From NCBI RefSeq assembly GCF_000369405.1, contig NZ_KB849994.1, forward strand, positions 16,433 through 80,432: a stretch of DNA of 64,000 nt. Direction: 5' to 3'. Below, in pieces: positions 1-7,965 of this stretch; the first letter of the stretch is position 1; every line of letters starts with the position of its first letter. The notes below the pieces were generated by a model. That model was not told where the DNA came from. It was given only the letters and a program-made list of their open reading frames with translations, and ran no database searches. Origin of the DNA: Acinetobacter sp. ANC 3929 (GTDB taxonomy: Bacteria; Pseudomonadota; Gammaproteobacteria; Pseudomonadales; Moraxellaceae). The translations under genes were made by a program, and so were the position numbers.

Positions 1-558
1 ATTGCTCGTGTCGATTTTCGTTATGGAAAAACACAAAACCCTGAACTTGCCCAAGTCAAAGCAGATTTAATCACATGCCTTCGTTATTTAAAGCGTACTT
101 CAAATTTACGTATATTGGGCTATCTATGGAAATTGGAATTTGCCGAAAAAACGGGCTATCACTACCACTGTTTTTTCTTTCTCGATGGTCGTAAACACTC
201 ACAGGACATTAAGTTAGCACAACAGATTGGTGAGGTCTGGAAAAGAGTGATTGGTGATGAGGGGACTTACTATAATTGCAATATTGATGCTCACAATGGC
301 AAATACAAAGATGTCGGTATTGGCACCTTACATCGCAGTGATAAACAAAAATACGAGTATTTGATTAAAGCCATCCGTTATATAACCAAAAGAGACCAAT
401 TCATTGTGCATAAAAGGATTAAGCAGGATGAAGAGAATGAGCAAAACCTTAGAAATGATAAAGCCTACTTCATACGTGTATTTGGTAAAAATATTGCTAA
501 GGATGTTGCGATAAAAATGGGTAAATCTCTTAAAAATACTGGTCAAAAGGAGGCATGA
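1..558 (+). CDS. Inovirus Gp2/YfjJ-type replication-like protein (5' end outside window)
   Basis: The reading frame is open from base 1 with no start, so the N-terminus lies to the left. The visible 185 residues look like the C-terminal domain of the YagK/YfjJ (inovirus Gp2) family, which is found on islands and filamentous phages and is thought to act in DNA replication. I see a tryptophan-rich strand followed by HYH within GYHYHCFFFLDG, like the His-hydrophobic-His metal site of HUH endonucleases. Further on, YLIKAIRYITKRDQ could carry the catalytic tyrosine and lysine. The stop codon is one base from the start of the next gene, and its end holds that gene's strong ribosome site, so the two are co-translated. 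The family call is by motif memory, and the HUH reading is inference. Confidence 0.6.
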   Translation: MARVDFRYGKTQNPELAQVKADLITCLRYLKRTSNLRILGYLWKLEFAEKTGYHYHCFFFLDGRKHSQDIKLAQQIGEVWKRVIGDEGTYYNCNIDAHNGKYKDVGIGTLHRSDKQKYEYLIKAIRYITKRDQFIVHKRIKQDEENEQNLRNDKAYFIRVFGKNIAKDVAIKMGKSLKNTGQKEA

Positions 559-559
559 A

Positions 560-1489
560 ATGACTCATTATTCAGCGACTCCTCAAGCACACTATATACC
601 GCAGACACCAATTATCCCATTCATGCTGGATGTTAATACTCATTTGTTCTTAGGACAGAGTATTCAAAATGCAGCTCAAATTGAAAATGGGAAACTAGCG
701 GTTATGGATAAACGATCACCCAAATGTTTGGATAAGAATTATCGTATATTTTTAAATTCTCTACCTTGGCTGCATTATCACCGTTTGGTATTACATGGAT
801 TTCAACTAAATCCTTATTGGGCTGCAATCTTTGATACAGTAGGCTTTTCTCATTACGGTAATATGAATTACCTTGTAGAGAATGCAGAGCTTATTCATGA
901 TCAATTTAAACATAAGTTTCTGAAACGACGGATTGCACTGGAATATACAAAATTTATTGAACCAATTAATGAAAGTATTAAATTCCAAAAGGCATTGTTT
1001 AAACGTTGTCTAGACAAACATAAGCAGATCAATTGTATGATCTATGATTTACCTTGTATGTTTACTATTCCCTTACAATTTGATGCCGAAGTTAAATTAC
1101 CAAAACTTGCTAGTAAATGGCTGGAAAGATTACATCAATCCGAAGAATTAGCTGGCAAGCTGTATGATGTGCAATGGCGTATTGTGAAATCACTGAATGG
1201 ATTTTATTCAGTCCATGCCATCATTTATGTGATTGGTGATGAGTGTAAATATTCTGATTTTATCTTACGGGTATGGAGAGGGGCTTGTTTACACAAGGGA
1301 CATGAGCTTGTGCAAGGATCACCTTATTTGGTTTGGGAAAAACACTGTTACTTTGCGGACAGTGATATGCGTAGCTACTGGAGTAAACAGCTTGAGTTTC
1401 TAAATGGCCCCCTCAAACTTTATCGGTATATGAGTCAGCATATTTCCTATTTATGGCAAAGCTATACAGGGAATATCCCTGCTAAGTAA
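560..1489 (+). CDS. Divergent Gp2/YfjJ-like paralogue of the preceding gene
   Basis: 309 residues, started by ATG six bases after a strong AAGGAGG. No family came to mind directly, but residues about 202-260 (QWRIVKSLNGFYSVHAIIYV and what follows) line up with the tryptophan strand, HYH region and following helix of the upstream protein. Near the C-terminus LKLYRYM matches IKAIRYI there. The first histidine of the putative HUH motif is a serine here (YSVHA against YHYHC), so if the comparison is right the metal site is broken. It may be a regulatory or structural partner of the upstream protein. A terminator follows directly. The paralogy is seen by eye only. Confidence 0.5.
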   Translation: MTHYSATPQAHYIPQTPIIPFMLDVNTHLFLGQSIQNAAQIENGKLAVMDKRSPKCLDKNYRIFLNSLPWLHYHRLVLHGFQLNPYWAAIFDTVGFSHYGNMNYLVENAELIHDQFKHKFLKRRIALEYTKFIEPINESIKFQKALFKRCLDKHKQINCMIYDLPCMFTIPLQFDAEVKLPKLASKWLERLHQSEELAGKLYDVQWRIVKSLNGFYSVHAIIYVIGDECKYSDFILRVWRGACLHKGHELVQGSPYLVWEKHCYFADSDMRSYWSKQLEFLNGPLKLYRYMSQHISYLWQSYTGNIPAK

Positions 1490-1502
1490 ACTTTTCAAAT
1501 AT

Positions 1503-1530
1503 AAGGCGCTTTGATTAGAACGCCTTTTTT
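1503..1530 (+). terminator. Intrinsic terminator after the Gp2-like pair
   Basis: AAGGCG and CGCCTT form a six-pair stem around a 12-base loop, followed by a T run. It lies just past the stop at 1489 and before the convergent lipoprotein gene. Confidence 0.6.
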
Positions 1531-1560
1531 ATGCTTGTATAAATCGCTGTGATTAAATCT

Positions 1561-2070
1561 CTAAAAATTATAGGTATAGGTCAAACCACTGTTGGTGGTG
1601 ATGGTCACTTCACGGACATATTCAGCGGAACAGCCCAAGTAGACTTTTGCCACTGAGCCATAGCGCATATTTTGGTAATCGTAAGTGCCTTTGCTTCTGC
1701 AATTACCACGGTTGATTAAAACCCCTGTGATGGTGGTTGGCGCATCGTTCAAGGACATGATGTTTAACAAATCGGTATAGCCTGTCATGGAGTATTGTGA
1801 TTCTTCACGACGGACACGGACTTCAAATTGTTCTTGTACAGTGGGTTCAGTCCCTTCCTCAGCATTATATGACTCATCTTCCAGAAAGGATTTATCAACG
1901 GCTGGAAAATCATCTTCAGATTGAGGCGGAGTTTCAGTCGCATCAGCAGTGCTATGCTCACTTGTTTGAGTTGGGGTATCCTTTGGTTTTGGTGCATCGT
2001 TACCTGAATTACACGCAGTTAAAGTCAGTAGCAACACACTGGATAAAACAATCGATGGAATAAAATTCAT
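1561..2070 (-). CDS. Predicted lipoprotein, unknown function
   Basis: 169 residues. The N-terminus is a lipoprotein signal with hydrophobic core and lipobox LTAC (Cys20), followed by an acidic, Pro/Thr/Ser-rich linker (residues about 24-75) and a small folded C-terminal domain with two cysteines (GNCRSKG and LGCSAEY). A strand-rich end (VREVTITTNSGLTYTYNF) suggests a beta fold. It lies downstream of and in the same direction as the larger lipoprotein at 2184-3305, separated by 113 bases with a hairpin, so the two may be co-transcribed. Both contain the six-residue string MSLNDA. I do not recognise the family. Its island setting suggests a surface or transfer-related role, which is only inference. 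Confidence 0.6.
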   Translation of the reverse strand: MNFIPSIVLSSVLLLTLTACNSGNDAPKPKDTPTQTSEHSTADATETPPQSEDDFPAVDKSFLEDESYNAEEGTEPTVQEQFEVRVRREESQYSMTGYTDLLNIMSLNDAPTTITGVLINRGNCRSKGTYDYQNMRYGSVAKVYLGCSAEYVREVTITTNSGLTYTYNF

Positions 2071-2106
2071 TACACATGCCTATATTTAATCGAATATTGT
2101 GATCTA

Positions 2107-2132
2107 CAGGGTTGGGTGAAAGCCCAACTCTG
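2107..2132 (-). other. Intergenic hairpin between the two lipoprotein genes
   Basis: CAGGGTTGGG pairs with CCCAACTCTG (one G-T pair) around a six-base loop. No clear T run follows on the minus strand, so it may be an RNA stability or attenuation element rather than a full terminator. Confidence 0.4.
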
Positions 2133-2183
2133 TGTATTTAATTGTTTGGTCAATCAATTTTTTACTTTTTATAAAAGTGGGAA

Positions 2184-3305
2184 TTACTCATCGATCTTTT
2201 TAAATACCTTTTCGATCGGCGTGTAGTTTTCCAAGCTAAAATCAAAAGGAATTGGCTTTTTCAGTGTCACATCAAATTGCTTTAATCGAGCATTTTCTAT
2301 GCCGTTGAAATGTTTGCGTTGAAAGGACATGGTGCTCGGTTCAAGGATGGCAATCGGTTCATTCGCAGAATCAGCTTGAGTGTTGTTGGCCTGATAAATG
2401 ACTAAGCTCTCTAATTCCAATTTATGATTATTGAAGTTAAAAATGTAACCGACATACTTCTGTCCACCAGCCGTAATAATATTTTGTGCTAACTCTGGCG
2501 TGGATGGGGCTGTGAAATTCACAATAAGATCAGATGCGAAATTCATATTCTCAAAATGTAATTGTTTCGAATCAGCATCGTAATAAACAAAATTATCAAT
2601 CGGACCATTTGGTCGATCATTCGGTGTATAGCTGCTTGGCATAAACAGACTTTGACCAGACGTAGCATTTAAACTGAGTTCTAAAAGCTTCAAGTCATAA
2701 TTTAGATGGGCATTTTTAGTATCCAACTCATTTTGAAGTGTCTGAATACGTTGTTGATATTGTTCTGTACTCTCAAATTGATCTTTTTGTGGTGGAGTCA
2801 CCTGCATTGTCGATCTTATATAATTGATTGCCGTATCATGCGCTGCACGCAAAGAATAGTCATCACCTAAAGCAAAAGTGAATGCAGGAAACTGTTGATC
2901 AGTATGTCCGATCACTAAAACTTGATTGTTTTTTAAAGCCAGCACATTTCTTAAATCATTGAGAATGGACTGGAAATACACGCAGTTTGCACAATAATCT
3001 GCAACATCGTCATTTTCAGCAAACATCTGCAATCCATAGATGGTTTTATACGGTGGATAAAAGGAAAAATACCCCTCATCTTTGATGAGTTCCTGAAAGT
3101 CTTCTCCAGTCTTTGTTAGCGGAGGTGTAATTTTATTGCGAGCGATAATCAAAGGAGAAGAAACAGCCTGTGCAGGGACAGCATCATTCAATGACATGTT
3201 TTCAATCTTTTGAGATAGTTCTTTATTCTCTACATCATCTTGTTGTGGTTTTGAGCAGCCGACCAACGCAAGGCTGGTGAGCAGCGCAATTGAAATGTAT
3301 TTCAT
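2184..3305 (-). CDS. Predicted lipoprotein with an OmpA-like segment
   Basis: 373 residues from ATG 3305. An upstream in-frame TTG would add seven residues, but the ATG gives a standard lipoprotein signal (MKYISIALLTSLALVGCS, lipobox LVGC). About residues 125-170 read VLVIGHTD, then a stretch with FALGDDYSLRAA and INYIRS. This resembles the GHTD...LG...RA...YL signature of OmpA-type peptidoglycan-binding domains, though shortened and without a clean copy of the usual Asp/Arg pair. The C-terminal 150 residues are not recognised. An outer-membrane-anchored, wall-associated protein is plausible. It precedes the smaller lipoprotein gene on the same strand and shares the string MSLNDA with it. Function unknown. 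Confidence 0.55.
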   Translation of the reverse strand: MKYISIALLTSLALVGCSKPQQDDVENKELSQKIENMSLNDAVPAQAVSSPLIIARNKITPPLTKTGEDFQELIKDEGYFSFYPPYKTIYGLQMFAENDDVADYCANCVYFQSILNDLRNVLALKNNQVLVIGHTDQQFPAFTFALGDDYSLRAAHDTAINYIRSTMQVTPPQKDQFESTEQYQQRIQTLQNELDTKNAHLNYDLKLLELSLNATSGQSLFMPSSYTPNDRPNGPIDNFVYYDADSKQLHFENMNFASDLIVNFTAPSTPELAQNIITAGGQKYVGYIFNFNNHKLELESLVIYQANNTQADSANEPIAILEPSTMSFQRKHFNGIENARLKQFDVTLKKPIPFDFSLENYTPIEKVFKKIDE

Positions 3306-3371
3306 CCTATTATTTTCCCCATCCAATATTTTTTAAGTTTTTAAAAATGAATTATGAAATTGCCTGTAATT

Positions 3372-3464
3372 TCAAATACATTTTGCTTGGCTGTCATAGG
3401 CTCTAGCGATGCTGTTACTGAGCACAATAAGGACAACCAAAATAAGCTGTGCGATGAATTTCAT
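3372..3464 (-). CDS. Possible 30-residue secreted micropeptide or gene remnant
   Basis: ATG at 3464 opens a 30-codon frame that reads as an almost complete signal peptide (MKFIAQLILVVLIVLSNS, then IARA as a cleavage-like end) followed by only eight more residues and TGA. The ribosome site is weak. It may be a real leader-type microprotein, or the 5' stub of a lost secreted-protein gene upstream of the lipoprotein pair. Length and composition alone support it, so confidence is low. Confidence 0.25.
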   Translation of the reverse strand: MKFIAQLILVVLIVLSNSIARAYDSQAKCI

Positions 3465-3731
3465 GATTTTTATCCAGCACAAAACACCACTGACCAAAAT
3501 GGATGCAGCAGTTAATTGATGCCTTGAGTCAATCAGGACACAGTGAAAGCGTGTGATAAATGAATTGGAATAAAATGCCTGAGAGGCAGAGAAAGTGCAG
3601 GGGAATAATAAAGCACAGTAAATTGCGTCATGGTTGACTCCTAGATGAATTAGAAGTTCTACCGAATCACTGTCAATTGATTATGGTGGCAGAACGAAAA
3701 GGGGTTGACAGACTGGACATCTAGAACCAGC

Positions 3732-3774
3732 ACGCGCGAACGCGTCCCCCTCCCGTTCTACCGCAAAGGGGGAC
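3732..3774. repeat. Two tandem hairpins, candidate origin or nick region
   Basis: First hairpin: ACGCG and CGCGT around the tetraloop CGAA (3732-3745). Second: GTCCCCCT at 3744-3751 pairs perfectly with AGGGGGAC at 3767-3774 around a 15-base loop. The two arms share bases 3744-3745, so the structures may compete. The GC-rich block stands out in an AT-rich gap. Structure is seen; a role in replication is inference. Confidence 0.4.
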
Positions 3775-3894
3775 GAGAAGGTTTTTACACATACAAAGAA
3801 TACTCAGATGAATAAACTCCGATGCGCTAGATGAGCGGTCTGTCAAAACCGACTGACAATGTAGGTCAGCCCTTGCATCATAATCGCTGCTAAA

Positions 3895-3916
3895 AAACAG
3901 GTCAATTGATCTGTTT
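3895..3916. promoter_or_regulatory. 22-bp near-palindrome, operator-like
   Basis: Outer arms AAACAG and CTGTTT and inner TCAATTGA form a 22-bp dyad broken at only one symmetric pair. It lies 190 bp upstream of the zinc-ribbon gene. It fits a dimeric regulator site; the regulator is unknown. Confidence 0.35.
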
Positions 3917-4058
3917 AATCATCATTCAAAAATTGCCTAAAACTGATGAAAAAAAACGCATTCTAAAAAAATACAAATACATAGCATCTAATTGAGAACA
4001 GTGTTTCTCCATTTGAGATAGCACCAATACATGCTTCAGCTACATTGCAATCATTTTG

Positions 4059-4082
4059 CCTGCTTCCCCAGCAGGTTTTTTT
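4059..4082 (+). terminator. Terminator just ahead of the zinc-ribbon gene
   Basis: CCTGCT and AGCAGG form a six-pair stem around a five-base loop, followed by seven T. No gene ends immediately upstream on this strand, so it looks like a leader terminator 25 bases before the start at 4106. Confidence 0.55.
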
Positions 4083-4105
4083 ATTCATTTACAGGAAATA
4101 CCACA

Positions 4106-4423
4106 ATGAGTTTGCCATGTCCTTATTGCCAGTCCCGAGAGACGGTACTGCTTGAATCAACCCAACATTTACCCAGTACCTCAACCAATAACCCCATTTC
4201 CAATAGTGTGATGTCACCGATGGCACTTGCCACATTAGGAGTGAGTGTTTCCAAAAGCCTGAATATTCCTCCAATTGCAGGTGCAATCGTTGGGGTACTG
4301 ATTGGCGGTATCTGGATGTTGATCACTGAAGATGAACAGCAACAACCGCTTCACCCAACTTATCGCAAACAGTATTACTGCAACAACTGTGACCGCAGCT
4401 TTAGCCCGAATTTACGCAATTAA
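4106..4423 (+). CDS. Small membrane protein with split zinc ribbon, unknown function
   Basis: 105 residues from ATG 4106, which has AGGAA eight bases upstream. An earlier in-frame start at 4031 would run through the terminator and is less likely. The N-terminus has CPYC (residues about 5-8) and the C-terminus CNNC (about 92-95), a pair of CxxC knuckles that should form one zinc site. Between them lies a glycine-rich hydrophobic stretch (IPPIAGAIVGVLIGGIWMLI) that would form a membrane segment or hairpin. It opens the island module followed by the DUF932, YqaJ and Gp3-like genes and shares the ACAGGAA ribosome-site context with the next two. Function unknown. Confidence 0.55.
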   Translation: MSLPCPYCQSRETVLLESTQHLPSTSTNNPISNSVMSPMALATLGVSVSKSLNIPPIAGAIVGVLIGGIWMLITEDEQQQPLHPTYRKQYYCNNCDRSFSPNLRN

Positions 4424-4486
4424 GTATTTAGCAAAATTTAAATCGAACCCTTTTACCCATTCAAAATCGATACAGGAATTATTCTT

Positions 4487-5542
4487 ATGGCACATTTAGT
4501 TGAAACTATGGCATTCACTGGACAAACCCCTTGGCATGGGTTAGGCAATGAACTCACACCAAACCAACCCATCGAGGTTTGGGCACAACAAGCAGGCATG
4601 GACTGGCGGATAGAATCCTCGGATGTCAATTACATGGCACAGAATGAACGTGGACAAAGCATCATCATGCCTTTTGAAGAACAACGAGTGCTTTACCGTT
4701 CAGATACGCATGCACCTTTATCCGTGGTCAGCCAACGCTTTCAAGAAGTCCAACCGATGGAAATCCTACACTTCTACAAAGACCTGACGGAGCAATCAGG
4801 CTTTGAACTGGAAACCGCAGGGGTACTGAAAGGTGGCAAGAAATTCTGGGCATTAGCCAAGACTGGACAGACTTCAGCACTCAAGGGTAAGGATGTGAGT
4901 AATGGCTATATTCTACTAGCGACGGCTTGTGATGGCACTCTAGCAACCACTGCACAGTTCACCAGTATCCGGGTGGTATGTAACAATACTTTGGCAATTG
5001 CTCTCAAAGGACAAAATACCAGTGCAGGTGTGGTTAAAGTCCCACACAGCACTCGTTTCGATGCTGAGAAAGTTAAACAACAGTTGGGTATTTCAGTCCG
5101 TGCATGGGATGAACACATGTATGAAATGAAACAACTGAGCCAGCGTAAGGTAACTCAGCAGGAAGCAGCAGCCTTCTTTGATGCGGTGTTTAACAATACC
5201 AACCTAACTATGGCTGAACAAGATGAAAGCATCATTCAGTTCTATCGAAATGCTGCTATGCCAAACCAAGGCATCAACACCCCAACCAAAGCGGACAATA
5301 AAACCGAGCCAAATGGACGTGCCATGTCGAAAGTCATGACCATGTTTAACGGACATGGACGTGGTGCAGAACTGAGTTCAGCCAAGGATACCGCTTATGG
5401 ATTATTGTGCAGCATCACCGAGTTCTGTGACCATGAACGTCGAGCGATGAGTACCGATCATCGACTCGATTCAGCATGGTTTGGTGCAGGGGCTGCCATT
5501 AAACAGCGTGGTCTGGAACAGGCATTGAGAATGATTGCCTAA
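4487..5542 (+). CDS. DUF932 domain protein
   Basis: 351 residues. The opening (TMAFTGQTPWHGLGNEL) and the later region with VVCNNTLAIAL are typical of DUF932 proteins, which are widespread on plasmids, phages and integrative elements and have no established biochemical role. Length is normal for the family. The start at 4487 follows an ACAGGAA ribosome site at the usual distance. A terminator follows at 5615, so it may be a one-gene unit. Its neighbours, a YqaJ exonuclease and a Gp3-like protein, recur with DUF932 genes on mobile elements, which suggests a shared DNA-processing role (inference). Confidence 0.8.
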   Translation: MAHLVETMAFTGQTPWHGLGNELTPNQPIEVWAQQAGMDWRIESSDVNYMAQNERGQSIIMPFEEQRVLYRSDTHAPLSVVSQRFQEVQPMEILHFYKDLTEQSGFELETAGVLKGGKKFWALAKTGQTSALKGKDVSNGYILLATACDGTLATTAQFTSIRVVCNNTLAIALKGQNTSAGVVKVPHSTRFDAEKVKQQLGISVRAWDEHMYEMKQLSQRKVTQQEAAAFFDAVFNNTNLTMAEQDESIIQFYRNAAMPNQGINTPTKADNKTEPNGRAMSKVMTMFNGHGRGAELSSAKDTAYGLLCSITEFCDHERRAMSTDHRLDSAWFGAGAAIKQRGLEQALRMIA

Positions 5543-5614
5543 ATTCAGTTTCAATTAAGCCAGCTCCATTAGCCTAAGCATACAGTAACACCGTACAAGC
5601 ACAGCAACACCTTT

Positions 5615-5640
5615 AGCCGCACCCTCATGCGGCTTTTTTA
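5615..5640 (+). terminator. Terminator between DUF932 and YqaJ genes
   Basis: AGCCGCA and TGCGGCT make a seven-pair stem with a six-base loop, followed by a T run. The bases after it (TTTTTTATGCCCAAAATT, 5634-5651) recur exactly after the terminator at 6868. Confidence 0.75.
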
Positions 5641-5688
5641 TGCCCAAAATTCAGCTTTTACGATTTTATCGATACAGGAATAATTGCA

Positions 5689-6816
5689 ATGAATAGTCAT
5701 ACTCAAATTCAAAACACGCTAAATAACCCACCACTACAACCCTATTTACCGAATCTAAATCAATCCATTCAGCAGATTGAGGTGGGAACCCGAACCAAAC
5801 GAGATCGACCGAATACGCAACCACGAAAGACCAAAGCCCTTACAGCAAAAAGACTTGCCAACACCAAACAGATGAACTATCAACAATGGTTAGAAGTCAG
5901 AAAACAGGGTATTGGCAGCAGTGATGCAGCAACGGCCTGTGGACTGAATCCCTATATGTCGATGCTGGAACTGTGGATGATCAAGACAGGGCGGATGCAA
6001 CAAAACATCGAGGATGAAAGTGCAGGTTACGCACCCTTGTACTGGGGAAAAAAGCTAGAACCTTTGGTGGCTGAATACTACAGCATGCACACCAATCATA
6101 AAGTCCGTCGAGTTAATGCAGTATTGCAACACCCTGATGAAGACAAACAGTTTATGTTGGCGAACTTGGATTATGCTGTAGTCGGTAATGAAGAAGTGCA
6201 AATTTTGGAATGTAAAACCGTGGGGGAATATGGCGCAAAACTATGGCGAGATGGCGTGCCTTTATATGTGCTGTGTCAGGTACAGCATCAATTGGCAGTG
6301 ACAGGTAAACAGGCAGCGCATATTTGTGCCTTGATCTGTGGGCATGAAACCAAAATCTATAAAGTGACTCGTAATGAAACTGTGATTCAGCACATCATTA
6401 ATGCGGAACGTCATTTCTGGCAATGTGTCGAAACAGGTATTCCACCCAGTGTAGATGCTTCGGATTCAGCAGCTAAAGCCTTGCAACAACTTTATCCTGA
6501 ACAGATTCCATTAACAGTAGAAGACCTGACCCAAAATGAACAAGCTAATTATTTGTTTAATCAGTTACTAGAGGAGCGACATAAAGTTGAACAACACCAG
6601 CAGTATTTTGATGAACTGAAACATCAACTACAAATGATGATGAAAGAAGCAGAGCGAGCGGTATTTACAGGTGGTTCAGTCACATGGAAGAAATCACAAG
6701 ACTCAATCAGCCTAGACAGTAAATCATTGCTTAAACAGCATCCTGAATACCTACAGCAATTTCCCCAAACCAAAGCAGGAACACGACGCTTTCAGATTTA
6801 TCCGAATGGTGGATAG
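5689..6816 (+). CDS. YqaJ-like viral recombinase (lambda exonuclease fold)
   Basis: 375 residues. After a basic, low-complexity N-terminus (about 60 residues) comes the YqaJ domain: WLEVRKQGIGSSDAATACGL, then YWGKKLEPLVAEYY, then ANLDYAVV and ILECKTV. These correspond to the PD-(D/E)XK exonuclease core with Glu in GKKLEP, Asp in NLDY and the E-x-K of LECKT. Such enzymes degrade one strand of duplex DNA and work with an annealing protein. The C-terminus is helical and probably coiled (QLLEERHKVEQHQQYFDEL). No single-strand annealing partner is recognisable nearby. The start follows an ACAGGAA site. It is probably used for island maintenance or recombination. Confidence 0.85.
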   Translation: MNSHTQIQNTLNNPPLQPYLPNLNQSIQQIEVGTRTKRDRPNTQPRKTKALTAKRLANTKQMNYQQWLEVRKQGIGSSDAATACGLNPYMSMLELWMIKTGRMQQNIEDESAGYAPLYWGKKLEPLVAEYYSMHTNHKVRRVNAVLQHPDEDKQFMLANLDYAVVGNEEVQILECKTVGEYGAKLWRDGVPLYVLCQVQHQLAVTGKQAAHICALICGHETKIYKVTRNETVIQHIINAERHFWQCVETGIPPSVDASDSAAKALQQLYPEQIPLTVEDLTQNEQANYLFNQLLEERHKVEQHQQYFDELKHQLQMMMKEAERAVFTGGSVTWKKSQDSISLDSKSLLKQHPEYLQQFPQTKAGTRRFQIYPNGG

Positions 6817-6867
6817 GGCTGATACCCAAGTAACCCATTTCAATTTAACTAACACCCCAACCAACTG

Positions 6868-6899
6868 ATCCCATACCCCAAACAAGTATGGGATTTTTT
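6868..6899 (+). terminator. Terminator between YqaJ and Gp3-like genes
   Basis: ATCCCATAC and GTATGGGAT form a perfect nine-pair stem with a nine-base loop and a following T run. The same 18 bases that trail the terminator at 5615 follow here (6894-6911). Confidence 0.75.
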
Positions 6900-6962
6900 A
6901 TGCCCAAAATTTATTTATCCAAATTTAAACGCCATTTCAACATCTATATAGAGTACATCATC

Positions 6963-7862
6963 ATGATTAAAGGTTTAGCTATTACCCCACCTGTGTTGGG
7001 GCGTATCAGTATCGGCAAAATTGTCGAAAAGAATGGAAAACGTCTGCCTGAAAAAGATGATCAATTTACCATTACCAGCCAAATCCAAAATAAAGATGGG
7101 TGGGTCAAACATCCACTGGATGAGCAACTACGTGCCAAAGCGCCCAATCAGAACCAAAAGCTGAGAAGCATTCCAGTCCGCATGATCTTCAATGATCCCG
7201 ATCTCAACTTAAGAGCAGAGTACAGCCTATTTGACCGCCAAACTGGACGTTTAATCTGTTCAGGCAATGGCGAAAGCTGTCAGCGACTCGGTCAAAATGG
7301 CATTGAACAACATCCTTGTCCATCCCCTGATTTATGTCCATTGGCACAGGGTGGATTATGCAAGCCCTATGGCAGACTCTACGTCAACTTAGATGAATCA
7401 GATGAGTTTGGTACTTTCATCTTTAGAACCACAGGCTTTAACAGCATCCGCACTTTGGCAGCTCGACTTCGTTACTATCACGCAGCATCGGGTGACTTAC
7501 TTTCTTGTTTGCCATTGCAATTGACCTTGCGAGGTAAAAGCACCACACAAAGTTACCGTACCCCGATCTACTACGTGGATCTGACTTTACGTGATGGCAC
7601 AAACCTGAAAGATGCGATTAGTTCAGCCAAACAGATGGATGAACAAAGTAAGACAGCAGGGTTCTATCAGGAGGCTTTGGATCATGTGGCACGGCAGGGT
7701 TATGGTAATGCCTGCTTTGAGGTGGGAGGTGAAGAGGGTTTGGATATAGTGGAGGAGTTTTACAGCGTTGAATCTCAAACAGAGCATCAGCAAACGCATG
7801 ATCTCACTCATGTTCAAGATATTCAGAAAGGCTTACAGCAGTCGGTTCAAGCTCTGAATTAA
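6963..7862 (+). CDS. Gp3-like metal-binding protein (possible recombination directionality factor)
   Basis: 299 residues from ATG 6963. The longer frame from 6888 begins inside the terminator tail and is unlikely. The start (IKGLAITPPVLGRISIGKI, then LPEKDDQF) matches proteins usually labelled 'hydrolase or metal-binding' on integrative elements, which are related to the phage Gp3-type recombination directionality factors. A cysteine cluster at about residues 97-138 (CSGNGESC, then CPSPDLCPLA and GLCKPYGR) should bind metal. The middle is beta-rich. It comes after the exonuclease and ends at a strong terminator. The directionality role is family inference; here the integrase at the island end is a tyrosine recombinase, so a different role in recombination is equally possible. 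Confidence 0.55.
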   Translation: MIKGLAITPPVLGRISIGKIVEKNGKRLPEKDDQFTITSQIQNKDGWVKHPLDEQLRAKAPNQNQKLRSIPVRMIFNDPDLNLRAEYSLFDRQTGRLICSGNGESCQRLGQNGIEQHPCPSPDLCPLAQGGLCKPYGRLYVNLDESDEFGTFIFRTTGFNSIRTLAARLRYYHAASGDLLSCLPLQLTLRGKSTTQSYRTPIYYVDLTLRDGTNLKDAISSAKQMDEQSKTAGFYQEALDHVARQGYGNACFEVGGEEGLDIVEEFYSVESQTEHQQTHDLTHVQDIQKGLQQSVQALN

Positions 7863-7864
7863 AT

Positions 7865-7894
7865 ACTGTTGGGGGCTAAGAAGCCCCCAACAGT
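7865..7894. terminator. Bidirectional terminator between convergent units
   Basis: Perfect 13-pair stem (ACTGTTGGGGGCT against its complement) with the four-base loop AAGA. It lies three bases after the Gp3-like stop and before the convergent cop gene end at 7966. Confidence 0.8.
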
Positions 7895-7965
7895 AATATT
7901 GCTACTATTTTTTATTAAAAAATTTGAACTACTTATTGAATCAATAAACATTACTTAAGTATCGT

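Larger units (their letters stand above)
3465..4105. other. 640-bp non-coding stretch with hairpins and a near-palindrome
   Basis: No convincing gene on either strand. It holds two tandem hairpins (3732-3774), direct and inverted CTGTCA/CTGAC elements around 3837-3870, a 22-bp near-palindrome (3895-3916) and a terminator (4059-4082). The density of symmetric elements beside replication-like genes makes an origin or transfer region a reasonable guess, but no known origin sequence was recognised. Confidence 0.45.
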
